From the NCBI RefSeq assembly GCF_030272615.1, contig NC_081413.1:553127136-553191135 (forward strand): DNA of 64,000 nt, in the 5' to 3' direction. The notes under the pieces are model-generated. The model was not told where the DNA came from. It worked only from the letters and a program-made list of their open reading frames with translations, and made no database searches. Shown here in pieces: positions 25,780-38,558 of the stretch; the first letter of the stretch is position 1; every line of letters begins with the position of its first letter. The stretch comes from Cryptomeria japonica (lineage: Eukaryota > Streptophyta > Pinopsida > Cupressales > Cupressaceae). The translations under genes and the position numbers were made by a program.

Positions 25780-25869
25780 CAACTCCTCTAATAGAATGCA
25801 GACTAGACTTTACCAACATGAATACAACTCTTCTAATAGATTTCAGATTAGATTTGAGCAACATGAATA
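25780..25869 (+). repeat. 45-bp tandem duplication
   Basis: Two adjacent 45-bp units (25780-25824 and 25825-25869), both starting CAACTC and ending CAACATGAATA, with several substitutions between them. The length is a multiple of three and an open frame runs through both, giving a 15-residue repeat (NSSNR...QHEY), but no larger gene is evident. Confidence 0.8.
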
Positions 25870-26092
25870 TATAAAATGCTTTTCTAGTTATCTTAGTTTA
25901 GTGTTTTGTTGGGTAAATTGCCAAAACAATTTTCTACATCTAAAGCAAGGAGCATCAACACAACCAATATTTTCTTCTTTATGACAATTCATGTTCATGC
26001 TGCTTGTTCATAAAATTGAAATGTCCACCATAACTTGATGTAGAGGGTATCAGGTAAAATAAAGAATTTAAACTACAAGTTTCAAAAACAAA

Positions 26093-26153
<61 letters not shown>
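26093..26153. repeat. (TA)n microsatellite
   Basis: An uninterrupted TA dinucleotide run of about 60 bp. Confidence 0.95.
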
Positions 26154-26160
<7 letters not shown>

Positions 26161-27633
26161 TTGTCATTTGTTTTAAATAATGTTATTTTGACAAGGTAAG
26201 TTCAAATTTAGTCAAACTTATTGGAGGATAATTTGGAGTTAAAAAGCATGTTTTAGTTGTCTTTGGTAGTATATTCTCCTTGTTTAGTAATGAAGCTAAA
26301 CATAATTGCTGAATTTATTTTTTGTGATCTAGATGCCAATGAAGAAAAGGACTTTGAGAGGACTTGTCTAGACATTGGCTTAGACAAGAAAAAGAAATCA
26401 GTGAAGACTATAGAAGCAATTTCCAATCTAAGTAAAGGTTAGATAATGTGGCAAGAACTACATTATTTTTATGTCATAAGTGCATTGGTTGCATACATTT
26501 ATGAGCTATGTTTTAATATTTAATTAATATATGCAAACATATATTATTCACATAATAATAATATAAAAATATTAAATAATAATTAGAATATAAAATATTC
26601 TCATTTGGTAAAATATCCTTTATAATATTCCATAGGATGCATGGAAAATATATTCTATAGGATGCATTGAAAATATCGAATCAAACAAAAAATTTATCTG
26701 CAAAATATTGAATTAACATGTGTCAAAGAAGACTAACAGGTGGGCAAGAGAAGAATCAAAGGATTTAAGTTGAGTAGAGAAGATACATGCAGTTGGGCAT
26801 GTGGAACACTATTTCAGAAGTTGTTCGTATTGATTTTTTTTTTTTTAATATTCTAATTTTCACAATATTGTTCTTCTTCGATGCTACACTTGTGTTGTTT
26901 TCTCAAGCTCTATGAGACCATGGCTGATGTTTTATGCTAAATTAAGTCAGTCAATATTCAAGAGTAGATCCTATTTTACAAAAAGAGACCTTGAAGAAAC
27001 ACAAGATTATTTCCTATTTGGCTAGGGAAATGAGGATTCAGTTATAATATGCAAGACAAATTCTAACTATTCTTTGCACTTGGAACATTAAGATGAACCT
27101 TACCAACTTCTTTTATGAAGTCTATCATGCATTAGATTGCATTATGATAGACAAGCCATAAGAAGCTTTTTGATGTTTGGCCATCTATAGTTTCTCCAAA
27201 CTTTGCAAGAAGGTTTTCTTGAAATATTTCCGTAGAAATGAAATTTAGCGTGTGGTGTTTTTGAATCTAACCATGATAGCAACTTATCTCTAATAGAAGA
27301 GATAAAAACATTTTTTTTCCTATTAATTGTTAATTAGTGTTATTTTCGACTATATTTTTTGTATTAGAAGAATCATATGCCTTTTCTTCTACTTGTTCAA
27401 AGTGGTTTTATTGTTCCTATACTAGAAGAAGTAGATGCATTCTCTTCTTATAGTTAGTTGTATTTCTCTACAAGGAAAAAAATAAATTTATTTTATTTTC
27501 CAAATACTTACAGTTAGTTTCTTCCATATTTTCTCTACCAGAATAAGCATTTTTGTTTTGTTTTTCGAGTGTTCAAACAAACATTCAGCTGTATTATCTC
27601 TACCAAAATAGTTAGATTATTTTTATTTGTCTA

Positions 27634-28094
27634 GGGGAAAGGACCCAGTAGTTGAGCATGTACCAATTGTTGCGAGGGTTGTTGATACCTTTTGTTCTAA
27701 AAATTGAACAAATAAAACCTATTGTTTGAAACAAAAAATATCAATTTTTGTTAGGAAATGTACCAACAATTGTTAGGAAATGTACCAATAGTTGTTAAGA
27801 AATGCACTAATATTGTAAAAAGTAACCAATCAGGTGATGCCATGTCAGCTGCACAACTATTGGGGTCTCTTTTGCACACCTATTGGTCTCACTTTTTTGG
27901 GGGGCTGTTTTGGACACCTTGGAAAAAAGCATGCTGATGTGGCATCATATTTGATGATGTGGCCCTGAAACCTTAGTTATAAGCAAGGGACTTGCCAAGT
28001 AAGCTGCTGTAAAAAAATCGGAGTGATTTGAAATTTCCAAGTAAGATTTTGAGAAGCATGAAGTTAGGGTGCACAACTATTGGGTCCTTTCCCC
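27634..28094. mobile_element. MITE with terminal inverted repeats and TA target sites
   Basis: 461 bp between two TA dinucleotides (27632-27633 and 28095-28096). The ends GGGGAAAGGACCCA and TGGGTCCTTTCCCC are perfect inverted repeats for 14 bp; over the first 25 bp they match at 23 positions. There is no coding capacity. The TA target suggests a Tc1/mariner-type source, but the ends are not the classic Stowaway CTCCCTC. Inside, near 27755-27810, a unit of about 22 bp (gttaggaaatgtaccaa..) is repeated three times. Confidence 0.75.
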
Positions 28095-29904
28095 TAATAG
28101 TTATTCAAAATTAGTTTTGATTGTATTTCTTTGCTGAAAAAATTAGATGCGTACTAGTCTTCTGATTATATCATGACAAAGCAGGGTTCAAGTGAGAATG
28201 TTGATGCAAAAGATCCCAAGCCTAAGGTAAGAGGTGTTGGTAGGGTTCACAAGAGAAGATGAATTGCTTCTAATGAGAATAGTGATTGAAAAGATTGTAG
28301 GCTAGCGAATCATGGTAGAGGCCAAAAGAAGAAGCCAACAATGGCTAATGCAATAAACTCCTTTAAAATATTCTCTGTTTATTAAAATATATAGTATTTA
28401 CTATTTAGAATGTACATAATGGTTGATTAAATATGCATTACAATACCAGATTCATTGTGTTACAGTTTTGAAAGGTTTCCTTGTGGTGCCATTTCATCAT
28501 TCTTTTGTTTTCTTTTTGGCAATATGAAATCATATGAAAATCTTTACAAAAAATATTCATCTGTCAATGCATTTTGTAGCCCTCTCCTATCTGCTCACAT
28601 AATCTAGGTGTGTTCAAGTCTAACAAAGCTATAAGTGACAACGAGGGTGCATCTCAAAGAATCTTCATTATGTTTTGGATTGTTACCTGACGCATATGAC
28701 TCTAGATAAGTGGGTATATTTTTAAGGAAATCAGTATTAGTCACAGGTTTAGTTACTCTGGAACAAAAGGTTTAGGAAGTTTCGAAGGGTATCAAAATGC
28801 AGAGGCTGGAGGGGTGGAAAATCTAGCTTTACCTTTGGATTCCAATCTCAAATCTAGAGCATGGTGGGTGATAGTTTATGTAAGGGCCAATGTATGGTGC
28901 ATTGAAAAAAAACTGAGCACACCACAGTTTGAATAGAGCTATAGGGTACCATATTTTTGGTTTAATGTTGTTGATTTGTGATATCAACTATTAAGTGACA
29001 ATGGTTCTTATACAGGGAAAAAGGTTTGTAGGTTGAAGAATTCAAGATCCCTAACCAAAAAAATATATTTTAAAAAGTATATTAACAAGATTTGTTCTTT
29101 TAAACTTTTCTTATGAAATTTTTTCTTTTTTTTTCAAAAAAGTCGCAAATTTTGTTGGACCAAATTGATCTGTAAATCCCTTCAAATTTGGAGGAAATGC
29201 AAAATGATTGTTTGAAATATGGAAGGTTGCTTCCTCAAATTTGACAATGGTATTTTTTATATTCTCCAAGAAGCTTCCACGGATTAACATAGCTAAAAAG
29301 GCTTAGTCTTAAACAACAAAGTAAGTTATTTCCTCTACAAGCTGAACAAAATGCATTTCAGAAAACCTTAAATTTGAAGTCGAGAATAGTGAGCTTGTAC
29401 AAAAAATAGAAGAAATGAAACCCCTAAATTATAAAGGAAAATGTAGCATTTTCTCAAAAAAAACAATTGATTTCCCAACAATAAAGCCATAACTAACAAT
29501 TGAACAATCACTGAACAAATTCACAAGAATTGTGAAAACACTTAAAATGTATGATAAAAGATAGTTGTAAATTCTTTAGATCGAAAGCTTTATAGGAATT
29601 GAGAAAATACTCAAAATGTATGATTAAAGATAGTTATAAATTCTCTACATCGAAAGCTTGAGAAAGATTAAATAATTAAAGATATAAAATGCAAAAATTT
29701 GCATACCATGAACAACTACTTAATCTAATATTTAATATTGGAGATGAAAAACATGCATATATTTTTCACTAGATGCAACTTTAGATCAAGACAGAATCCT
29801 GGTGTTACTGTCGAGTTGGAGAATTGTAAAGCCCAAACATACATTCCGATGATGAAGATTGGATTTTTTAAAACTGAAAATTGACTTGAAGCATGTCATA
29901 ACCC
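28095..29904. other. No intact gene; one weak coding-like patch
   Basis: Forward translation of about 28175-28360 gives SSENVDAKDPKPKVRG and HGRGQKKKPTMANAI words interrupted by two stops. It is basic and low in complexity and I cannot name a family. The rest is AT-rich with no recognisable feature. Confidence 0.25.
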
Positions 29905-29972
29905 TATTGTTATTGTTATTGTTATTGTTATTGTTATTGTTATTGTTATTGTTATTGTTATTGTTATTGTTC

Positions 29973-30016
<44 letters not shown>
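29905..30016 (+). repeat. Compound microsatellite (TATTGT)n then (GTT)n
   Basis: About eleven TATTGT hexamers (29905-29970) pass directly into about fifteen GTT triplets, suggesting the triplet run arose from the hexamer by loss of the TA step. Confidence 0.95.
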
Positions 30017-32428
30017 AAGCCAAAAATAATGGCTCTATTTTGTCTATGTGCATGTGTCCTTTCTGGGATATTAGGAGTATGTTTATGTCTTTGAGTTTAG
30101 AACCCTTTGTTAAAGTGATATCATTTTATATGTCTTGGTAATATGTTCATATGGCATAAACTTATCTGATATATGTTCCTTTTTAATGTAATATGATAGA
30201 TAAATGTGTTATGAGGAATATCCATGGCAATAACGCATGTAGATTTTGAATGTTATTCTGGTAGGAATAATTAGGCCTATATTTGTGCACTTTAACAACT
30301 TCATGCAAGATTGAAGAAGGATGTTAAACCGGTCCGGGATGCTCAGCAATAAAGATGATGGAAATGTTGGCCAAGGAAGGGACAACAAGGATCATTGTTG
30401 AAGAAGTCAGCTGGCGGTTGGAAGTGGTTCATTATGACTTGTTGAAGACTTAATGGTTCCCTTTGTTGAAGGAGTAGATTTAGGATTAAAATGATGCTAG
30501 ATTCTCTCTGTTGTTCTAACGACCTTTGACTGGTCCTTAGCATTTGTCATCTCGCCTTTTTCTTTCTCCTTGCTCAATAAATGCATCCTCCTTAAGATGT
30601 GGGATTGGTATGCTAGTTAGTTAGATTTTATGCTTTAAATAAACCTTCCACCTTCTCTTGTGGTGGTGGAGAGGAAAAGATAGTTTCAGTTATAGTAATA
30701 CAATTCTTAATTAAAAAGAAACAAGTTCTTAGAAAATTGTTATGTTGTCAAGTATTTTGAAATCAATAAAAATGGTGTTTTAAGCTTCAGTCGTTTGGTT
30801 CATATATCTAAATGCTTGCTAAGGGGGCCCACTTAGTGAGTACTCCTCAAGTATATATGTATGAATGTGTACATACCTTGTCAATTCATGCATATAACAT
30901 TAGAGTGCATATGATTTAAAGAAAAGTATGCTTAAAGAAAAAAATGTATATAATAGAGAAAACAATTTCTATCTCTACTTGAGAATGATTGAAAAATAAA
31001 CTTAAATTTGCAGATTTAACAAATAGACATTTCAATGTCGTGGCTCTGTTCCAAATATAAAAGACCCACTCTATTGCATATTTTGTAGGAAAAAAATACT
31101 TCTATACCTTTTAACCCCTTTCCTTAACATTACAATAAAAAGATTTAAGCAACAAAAATAGAGACACACCATTGTATCTTCCTTATTTACTACTAATGAA
31201 AATAACAAGTGATTAGTATATTAGTGAACCAAAGGCAAGCTTCATTGTCTTAACAATAAATACACGAGAACATTCTAACTATTACAAACTCAGAGGCAAA
31301 TATATTCCAAAATATCCAATGATTTTGGATTTTGAAAAAAGAAAAAGAAAAAAAAAAGGGGGACAACATTCTGGATATAAGCATATGCCTTTTTGCTAGG
31401 AACCCATAAGCTTGAATCTTTGCCAGGTTTTATTAATTACTGGTTTATTAGAACCTAAAATTCATTTGCTACTTCATGCAAATATATCTAGATCCCTACC
31501 ACAAAACAATATCAGTAGCTTGAATTAAACTGTTGCAAGTTAGAAATTAAAGAACTAAGAATGATATTAGACAACTCTACCTTGCAATAAAATGTTTGAT
31601 GCTTTGGTGTACGCACAAGATCAATAAGCTATATGGCAATAAGCAATAGCCAGGTACTATTTTTCTTATGAAAATGTGTGAGTAAAAACAAATACTTCCT
31701 CTTGTGTTTTTTGGTGAGCCTCTGTATGTGTTTGATCTCCCTCTTTGTTTTGTTGAAGGAGCAGTTATAATGTTAGCACACATATTTCCTTCTTGCACAA
31801 GCCACGATCATTTCCTGTCATTAGAAGAAAAGATGAAAAAAAGGGTTAATGATTCAAAAAAAAATTCAACAGAACATACAATGAAGAGTGAAGGTACATA
31901 CAATAAAATCTAAGAAATTATAGTGTCTAGAAAGAAAAAGTTTTCTAAGGTTGAATAAATTACATCAAAAAATTTATTTATGGCAAAATTGAGGAACAAA
32001 TGTAGCTTTGGTAAGGGAATTTAGTGACGGTATGACACAATAAATATTTAATTATTGACAGTGTCCTAAACACCTGAAGAAACTGCAAACATTAAATATG
32101 CATTTCACAGGCACTGTAGGTGGACCTTCAGGTCAAATTGTCATTACTCAATAAATGGAATCCCTTATCTCTCATTAAAAGAATCTTGTCATAGCTATGT
32201 GCCAGATGATTGATCCCAAAAATATGATTCTTCCAAATCTACTTAGTGTGTTAATCTACTAAATATTCATCAGGTGTACATATATAAATTTAAAAAAATA
32301 AACAGGGAACTTTAGTTCTATTCATATAGAAGTTCTCGTTTGATTGTAATTGTCACTATAATATTGCTAACACTATTAGTATCATTATTAACAAATATCA
32401 ATGAGAAAATATTAATATTATTATTAGT
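30017..32428. other. No gene recognised
   Basis: AT-rich sequence with only short open frames (30343-30543 minus, 31577-31798 minus, 31704-31913 plus) lacking motifs. The unique-looking text at 30300-30560 (ending near 'tgctcaataaatgc') could be the 3' end of a host transcript, but there is no exon evidence. Confidence 0.3.
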
Positions 32429-32447
32429 AATAACTAAATCGATATGT

Positions 32448-32581
32448 GTACAACTTGATTTGGCCTAGTGGTGGAGAACTTGTGCTCTTGAAATAGAGGT
32501 TACAAGTTCAAATCCCATAAAGGGGGTAGGGTATGTACACCTTACGGCTTCGGCCCATTACCTATCAAAAATATAAAATAA
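32448..32581 (+). mobile_element. tRNA-derived SINE, copy 1
   Basis: Flanked by a perfect 19-bp duplication AATAACTAAATCGATATGT (32429-32447 and 32582-32600). The body starts GTACAACTTGATTTGGCC. It contains a pol III A box (TGGCCTAGTGG) and a B box (GGTTACAAGTTCAAATCC), as in a tRNA gene, followed by a tRNA-unrelated tail (gggtagggtatgtac..cttcggcccattacc) and a short A-rich end. It is non-coding and would be mobilised by a LINE. Confidence 0.93.
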
Positions 32582-32838
32582 AATAACTAAATCGATATGT
32601 TTCTTGGATGGTGATTTTTATTGATAACATGAATGAATCATTAACAAGTGTCACGTAGTGGTGAGTACTTGTCATCATAGTATTGTAATAAAAACACTTG
32701 TTCTAAATTTTAATTATTATAATTTTTTTATTTTTTTTTGGAGAAAGGGTAAAAACTTTATTGAGAATCAGAAACAAGCATTACAAAAAAGAATCAGAGG
32801 CCCAAGGCCCAAAGAAAAACTACCAACCCAACCACAGA

Positions 32839-35800
32839 TCAACCAGCTTCAAAGCCATACGTGTCCTCAGTGATAATCTTCTGCAATTCCTGACAGTAAT
32901 CCCCAGAGAGATGGTCCCAGCCTTCCACTTTCCACTCACTATCATGATCCGAGGCCCACTTGGCCAAACAGTCAGCCACTCCATTCCATTCGCAAGGAAT
33001 ATGAATGAAGGACACCTACTCCATCCAGGAGCTAATTTGGAGAATCTGCTGAACAATCCCTGCCAACTGCCACTGAATCCCACTCACCTTCTGATTAGAC
33101 AACAAATTAACAACAATTTGTGAATCTGATTCACATATCACCTTCCTAAAACCCCACTCCAAAGCTCGCTCAAGTGCATAAAGAATCGCAAAACCCTCCA
33201 TAAAATTATTAGACTAACACCCTTTATGCACCGAAAAGAAGACAACAACCTCCCCCCTGCTATTCCTGCCAACACCCCCTACCCCAGCAAGGCCTGGATT
33301 ACCTCTAGAAGAGCCATCAGTGTTGATCTTGATATACCCATCCTGAGGGGGTGCCCACCTTCCAATCCTGTGCACCTTCTTCATAGCCCGTCTACCTTTC
33401 CTGACATAAGCAGAGGCAGGAGATAGCTCCTGCAAGCCAAGCCTACTCACAACATCTGCCTCATCTCTACCCAACATGAAGTTTACCTCACATTTAGCTT
33501 CCACTGTCTCCCAAATCATAATAGTGATCCTATTCCAAACTTGTTGAACAAACAGTTTGGCCTCCCTGAAAATCCTTCTGTTCCTTTCGAGCCAGATCTG
33601 CCAGAGAATGAAGATAGGCCCAATATACTAGACCGTCTGGAGGAAGGAGGACGGAATAGGAGGTCTGCCCAAACTGCTCCAAAACTCAACCAGAGAATCT
33701 GCATGGACACAAGGATGCTTCCACACCCCCCACCAATAGTGCCAGATAAGCATAGAGAAGGGGCATCTAAAAAACAGATGTGAGGCATCTTCCTCTCCGT
33801 TACCACACAAAACACAAATAGAAGGCCCCAAGAATCCTCGCTTGTGGATATTTAGACACCTATTCCAAGCCACAGTCCAGACAAAGCAATTACACTTCGG
33901 CCAAGAAGCATTATTCCACACCTGTTTCCACTAGTTCACTTCTCCTCCCTCAAGTCTTTGTCTCAACAGTTCCCAGTAACCACTAGCCACAGAAAAAATG
34001 CCCTTATGATTTGGAGACCACGCCAGCCCATCCCTACCCTTAAGGGAGCTATAGTGTCTATTTGCCAAAATGCCTTGCAACTCTGCACACTCTTCCTCCG
34101 TCCCAACAACCGGCCATTCATTAGGAGTCTTCCACCACTCTAGATCCAGCCGACTGCACCTATAGACAGCCTTAAAGTCACTCGCCCTTGACTATCCAGC
34201 TTCCAAGAACCTCTAGCCCAACTTTCCAAGGTTAGGGAACTGATCAAGGATGGGAGGGTATCCATCCCAAGAATCATTCCAGAAAAGAACCTCTTCCCCC
34301 CTTCTGCAGATCCAAAAAAGCCCTGCCTCAAGGAGAGAAGCTCCCCTCTTGAGAGTGTACCAGATTGATGAGCCCTTCCCTTCTAGCAGATATCTAGGGA
34401 TTTCCTCCATCGGGATCCTCTGCATATATTTGTTGGCCAAATTCCTGGCCTAGCCTCGGTCCTGCTCAACACACCACCTCCAGTACAATTTAGCTGCAAG
34501 AGCCTCCCCAAAAAGAATAGACTTCCTTAACCCAAGCCCCCCGGACTACTTTGGGGTACATACCAGGTCCCAGTTGATCAGGCTCCATTTGGAAGAGGTG
34601 AGATTACCTGCCCATAAAAATTTCCTAGCCAGAGAGTCCAACCCCTTCAAGAACCACTTAAGAGCCACCTGAAGCATACATTGATAGATCGGAAGAGCCT
34701 GGACAACCAACTGAATCAGTAGAACCCTCCCCGCAAAGGATAACCATCTATGAGTCCAGTGTTCAACCTTGGAGCGAAATTTATCCAAGATCCCCTACCA
34801 CGACTCCCTAGGGGGATTGCCAGGAGAAATAGGGATACCCAAATACGTCAAGGGTAGAGAGCCAACTTGGAATCTCAAGATAAGAGCAATCCTCCTCTGG
34901 ATAGACTCAGGAGTGTTGAAAAAGAGGATAGAAGATTTATCCTCATTGATCATCTGGCCTGAAGCTGCAAGATAAATATCCAGAACCTTTTGCAGATTAG
35001 TAGCTTTGTTGATCTGCGCTAGCCCCATAAGGGTTGTATCATCCACAAACTGCAAGTGAGACTGCGGCTGCAATTCATTACCCCATCTCCAACCCTAAAT
35101 AGAACCCCGGCCCACATTGTGCTTAATCAGCCTCCCCAGACCCTCAGCAAGCAGAATGAATAAATAAGGGGAGAGGGGATCTCCTTGGCGGAGACCCCTA
35201 GAGGCACCAAACAGCTTGGTATGGTCTCCATTGATAAGCACAGAGAAATAGGTGGACGTAACACAAATCATGACCCACTGGATCCACTCGTCCGCAAAAC
35301 CAAAAGCCCTGAGGATCTTCTAAAGGAAGGACCAACAGACTCTATCGTACACCTTTGCCATGTCCAGCTTGATAAACATAGCTTTTTCCTTGGAGGTTCC
35401 CATAGAATGAATGGTCTCTGTAGCAATGACCACCCCATCCAGAATTTGGTGCCCTTCCACAAACCCACTCTGCTCCTCAAAAATAACACTCCCCAAACAC
35501 TTCTTCAATCTATCCGCTATCAGCTTCGAGATGATCTTATAAATCACATTGCAGAGGGAAATTGGGTAGAACTGGCCTAATCGGTCAGCCCCTGCACACT
35601 TGGGGATTAGAGCAATGAAGGTTGCATTCAATGCCCTAAGCATCTATTTATTCCTCTGGGACTCCTGGACTACTTCCAATAAATCCAGCTTAATTATATC
35701 CTAGAACTCTTGACAGAATTCAACGGGGAACCCATCCGGTCCAGGAGCCTTTCCTTTCCTCATGTGGAAGACTATGCTCTCAAGTTCCTCCAACAAAATA

Positions 35801-37134
35801 AGATACAAAAGCTGCTCATTCATCTCCCTCGAGACAAGAGAAGGGATGCAATCCAGAACCAAATTCTCCTCCACTGTTTTCCCCTGAGAATCCTCCCTAA
35901 AGAGGGACTGGAAAAACTGGAGAGACTCCCTAGACATCTTCTGCATGGATAAGCACTGCTCCCCTCTGTCATTAACCAGAACAGGAATGGAATTTTCGTG
36001 TCTTCTTTCTTTCACTGAGTTGAAGAAGAAAGCAGTGTTCTTGTCCCCCTCCTTTAGCCAGTCAATACGAGCTCTTTGCTTCCAATATATTTCTTCCCGA
36101 AGCTCCCATTCCTCTACCACCTTGACAGCCATGTCTTCCTCTCTAAGTAGATCCTCAGACAACCCATGCTCCCTAATTTCCCTGGTGATCTCATTCAGTG
36201 CAATTTGAGTAGCTTTATTCTCATGAAAAATGTTCCCGAAGCCTTGTCGGTTCCATAGTTTAAGCTGAAGCTTTACAAATTGCAGCTGCTTGGCAAAAGA
36301 GTACATGGCAGTGCCAAAGGCCGGCCTCCCTTTCCTCCACCAGTCCACAACAAGGACCCGCAAACAAGGGTCCCGAAGCCACATAAGTTGGAATTTGAAT
36401 GAAGGCGAATGGGCAACCCAAGCCGAAGATGAAACCAACTTGATGGGCCAGTGATCCGACCCTCTCCAGTCAAGATTCTCAGAACTTGTGGACCACCCCC
36501 CACCAATCCAAAAATAGGAAACCAGAAAACGATCCAGTCGCTCAGCAATCCAATTCTCTCCCACCCTCCTGTTGTTCCAAGTGAACAAACCATTGCTAGG
36601 CTTGATGTCAACTAGCTGCAGCAAGGAGATACTATCCTAGAAAAGGAAAGAAGAAGGTTCCAATCGCATTACACCCCCCTTCTTTTCACTCAACTCCAGG
36701 ATGGAATTGAAGTCTCCCACCATAATCCAAGGGTGAAAGGGGGCCAACCTTCGCATACCTGAAACATGAGACCATAAGCCTTGCTTACCCTAAAAATCAG
36801 TGGGAGCGTAGATATTCGAAAACAAGATGAATTCCCCAATCTCAAGACTAGATAGCACCCTGGATAATGAGGATCTGGAAGCAACCCACCAGACAGGGCG
36901 GAACCTTAAAGGGTTCCAAAGGCAGGCCACCCCTCCCGAGGAACCAGCTGCCCCAACACACTGACACTCGCCTCGCCCCCATAGCTTTGGCATGAGACCC
37001 ATCATACTCTCCACTGAAAGTTTAGTTTCTTGCAAGAAAAGGACATCAAGTGAATGATTCCTAATCAAATCCTGAATAGCTTTTTGTCTAGGGCTGTTGT
37101 TCAAGCCCCTTACATTCCATGAAAGCACAATCAT
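32839..37134 (-). pseudogene. LINE ORF2 (endonuclease, RT, zf-RVT, RNase H)
   Basis: 1431 codons in a single minus-strand frame, from ATG at 37134 to TGA at 32839. Apurinic-type endonuclease: LSWNVRGLNN, FLQETKL, WIMVGDFNSIL and RGSDHWPI. RT: GKAPGPDGFP, ALIPK, FIKLDMAKVYDRV, GLRQGDPLSPYLFILLAEGL and FVDD (35038-35049, in place of the common FADD). zf-RVT: CVLCGNGEEDASHLFFRC. RNase H: INTDGSSRGNPG, MEGFAIL, ESDSQIVVNLL and NGVADCLAKWA. Fifteen premature stops, every one TAG, interrupt it, and no frameshift is needed. It would have nicked target DNA and reverse-transcribed its RNA there. Confidence 0.93.
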
Positions 37135-38558
37135 TTAGGAGGGTTCGAGAAGTGCGAATCCAAAGTCTTCACTGATCCTGACTTGACCAAATTCTTTCCC
37201 ATCAATTTGATCTTATCCAGATCCTTCTTCCTGTCGACCTTTGAGCTCTTCTCTGAAGCACTTTTCTTAATATCTCTCTGATGTAGACCCAGGTAAACGG
37301 TTGACTTATTACTTTTAGCCCCACCCGGTTCCAATTTTGAAGCTATGGGGGAACCCTCCCCCTCAGCCAGGTTCACCTCCATCCCATGAGCTAGGCCCAA
37401 CTGAACCCCTACTATCTGGTCCATCTCCATCTACTGGCTTCCAACCATTAGCAGGGCCTGGGAAGATTCCTCCATTACACTTTCCAACACCCCTCCAAAT
37501 GTACCCTAATCTAGAGGGGTTAACCCCGGATTTACTTCCTGATGGCTCAGGTCATCCAAGGCCTCAAATCTATTGAAGGTATCCTCCTCACGTCTCTCCT
37601 GCAAGGGTCTATTTTGTCCTCTGTTCCTGTTCTTTGTCTTTACTGAGACAAAACCATTAGCACCCTCTACCACACCCGACATGGGAGCTTTCCCTTTCTC
37701 AACCCTATCAAGGCTCGATTCTAGCTGCTGAGGTTGTCGCACTATCGGTTTTTATCTAGGACACTTCCACTGTAAATGACCATACTCATGACACAGAAGG
37801 CAACGAAATGGTAGAGTCTCATAATCTAGCTGTTGAACCCATGAATAAGAGCCTGCACACATATCGATAGCATCTGGCAAGGATTTACTAAGATCTATTT
37901 CAACACGGATACGTGCAAAGGTCATTACCTTTCTCCCTAGAGTTTACGACGAGGATCCCATTGGCGTCCCAAGTAGAGTAGCGAGCATCCGTAGCACATC
38001 CTCCCGACAGCATTCCATTGGAAGACGTGGTAACCGAACCCACACCAGAACCCTATTTGGGAGCTCCTATGAAGGATTAAACCCCGCATGCCATGGCTTG
38101 ATGTATAATCCCACCTGGTTGTAAAAATGCGGACCTCCTTCAAAGACCCTATTGCGATCCTCCATGCAGTTGAATGTGACCACGAAATAGTTATTTGCCA
38201 AAAGCATAATCTCCATTTCCCCTTCCAGTGCCCATGTCCATTGCACCCAATTTTCCAAAAACTATAGTGAAACCCTCATTCCCAAAAACTTGCAGTACAA
38301 CGAGTGATTTGAAAAATATTCAATGTCTTCGGCTATTATCTCAGGAGGGATAATCAGCTTCGGCATCTCACTGCATCTCTCCAAACACCCATTAATTTTC
38401 ACCATGTGAGCGCTACTAGCACTCCCAAATCCTGAGTTAGAAGAGAATAGGTTATTGTTAAATATCTTCACATTCTGAAATGGGGGTTTTGAGCCCATCA
38501 TAGCATGGAAATCCATAGTTGGGACCACCTGCGAGGCTTCCCCACCCAAAGTCACCAT
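37131..38558 (-). pseudogene. LINE ORF1 (DUF4283 RNA-binding plus zinc knuckle)
   Basis: One continuous minus-strand frame of 475 codons from the ATG at 38558 to a TGA at 37131. That TGA overlaps the ORF2 start in an ATGA arrangement. Residues about 85-165 are the DUF4283-type segment (IEYFSNHSLYCKFLGMR, ALEGEMEIMLLANNYFVVTF, YIKPW). A CCHC zinc knuckle (CLLCHEYGHLQWKC) lies near 37770-37815. The tail is basic and low in complexity. Six internal stops: TAG at 38262, 38067, 37506 and 37431, and TAA near 37940 and 37755. The product would coat LINE RNA. Confidence 0.85.

Larger units (their letters stand above)
25728..27633. other. AT-rich spacer with small repeats, no gene recognised
   Basis: Contains a 45-bp tandem duplication and a TA microsatellite (listed separately). 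From about 27300 onward there is a degenerate repeat of roughly 70-80 bp built on 'tctctaccagaata'-like words, which continues past the MITE to about 28170. A 61-codon frame at 26257-26442 has no motif. Confidence 0.4.

Noticed and set aside
32452-32520. A functional tRNA gene
   Set aside because: A and B boxes are present, but the cloverleaf is not complete, the body continues into a tRNA-unrelated tail with an A-rich end, and perfect target duplications flank it. A second copy at 57737 confirms a SINE.
32839-37134. Reassignment of TAG to a sense codon
   Set aside because: Other pseudogenes here use all three stops, plant nuclear genes do not reassign TAG, and CAG to TAG by deamination explains the pattern more simply.
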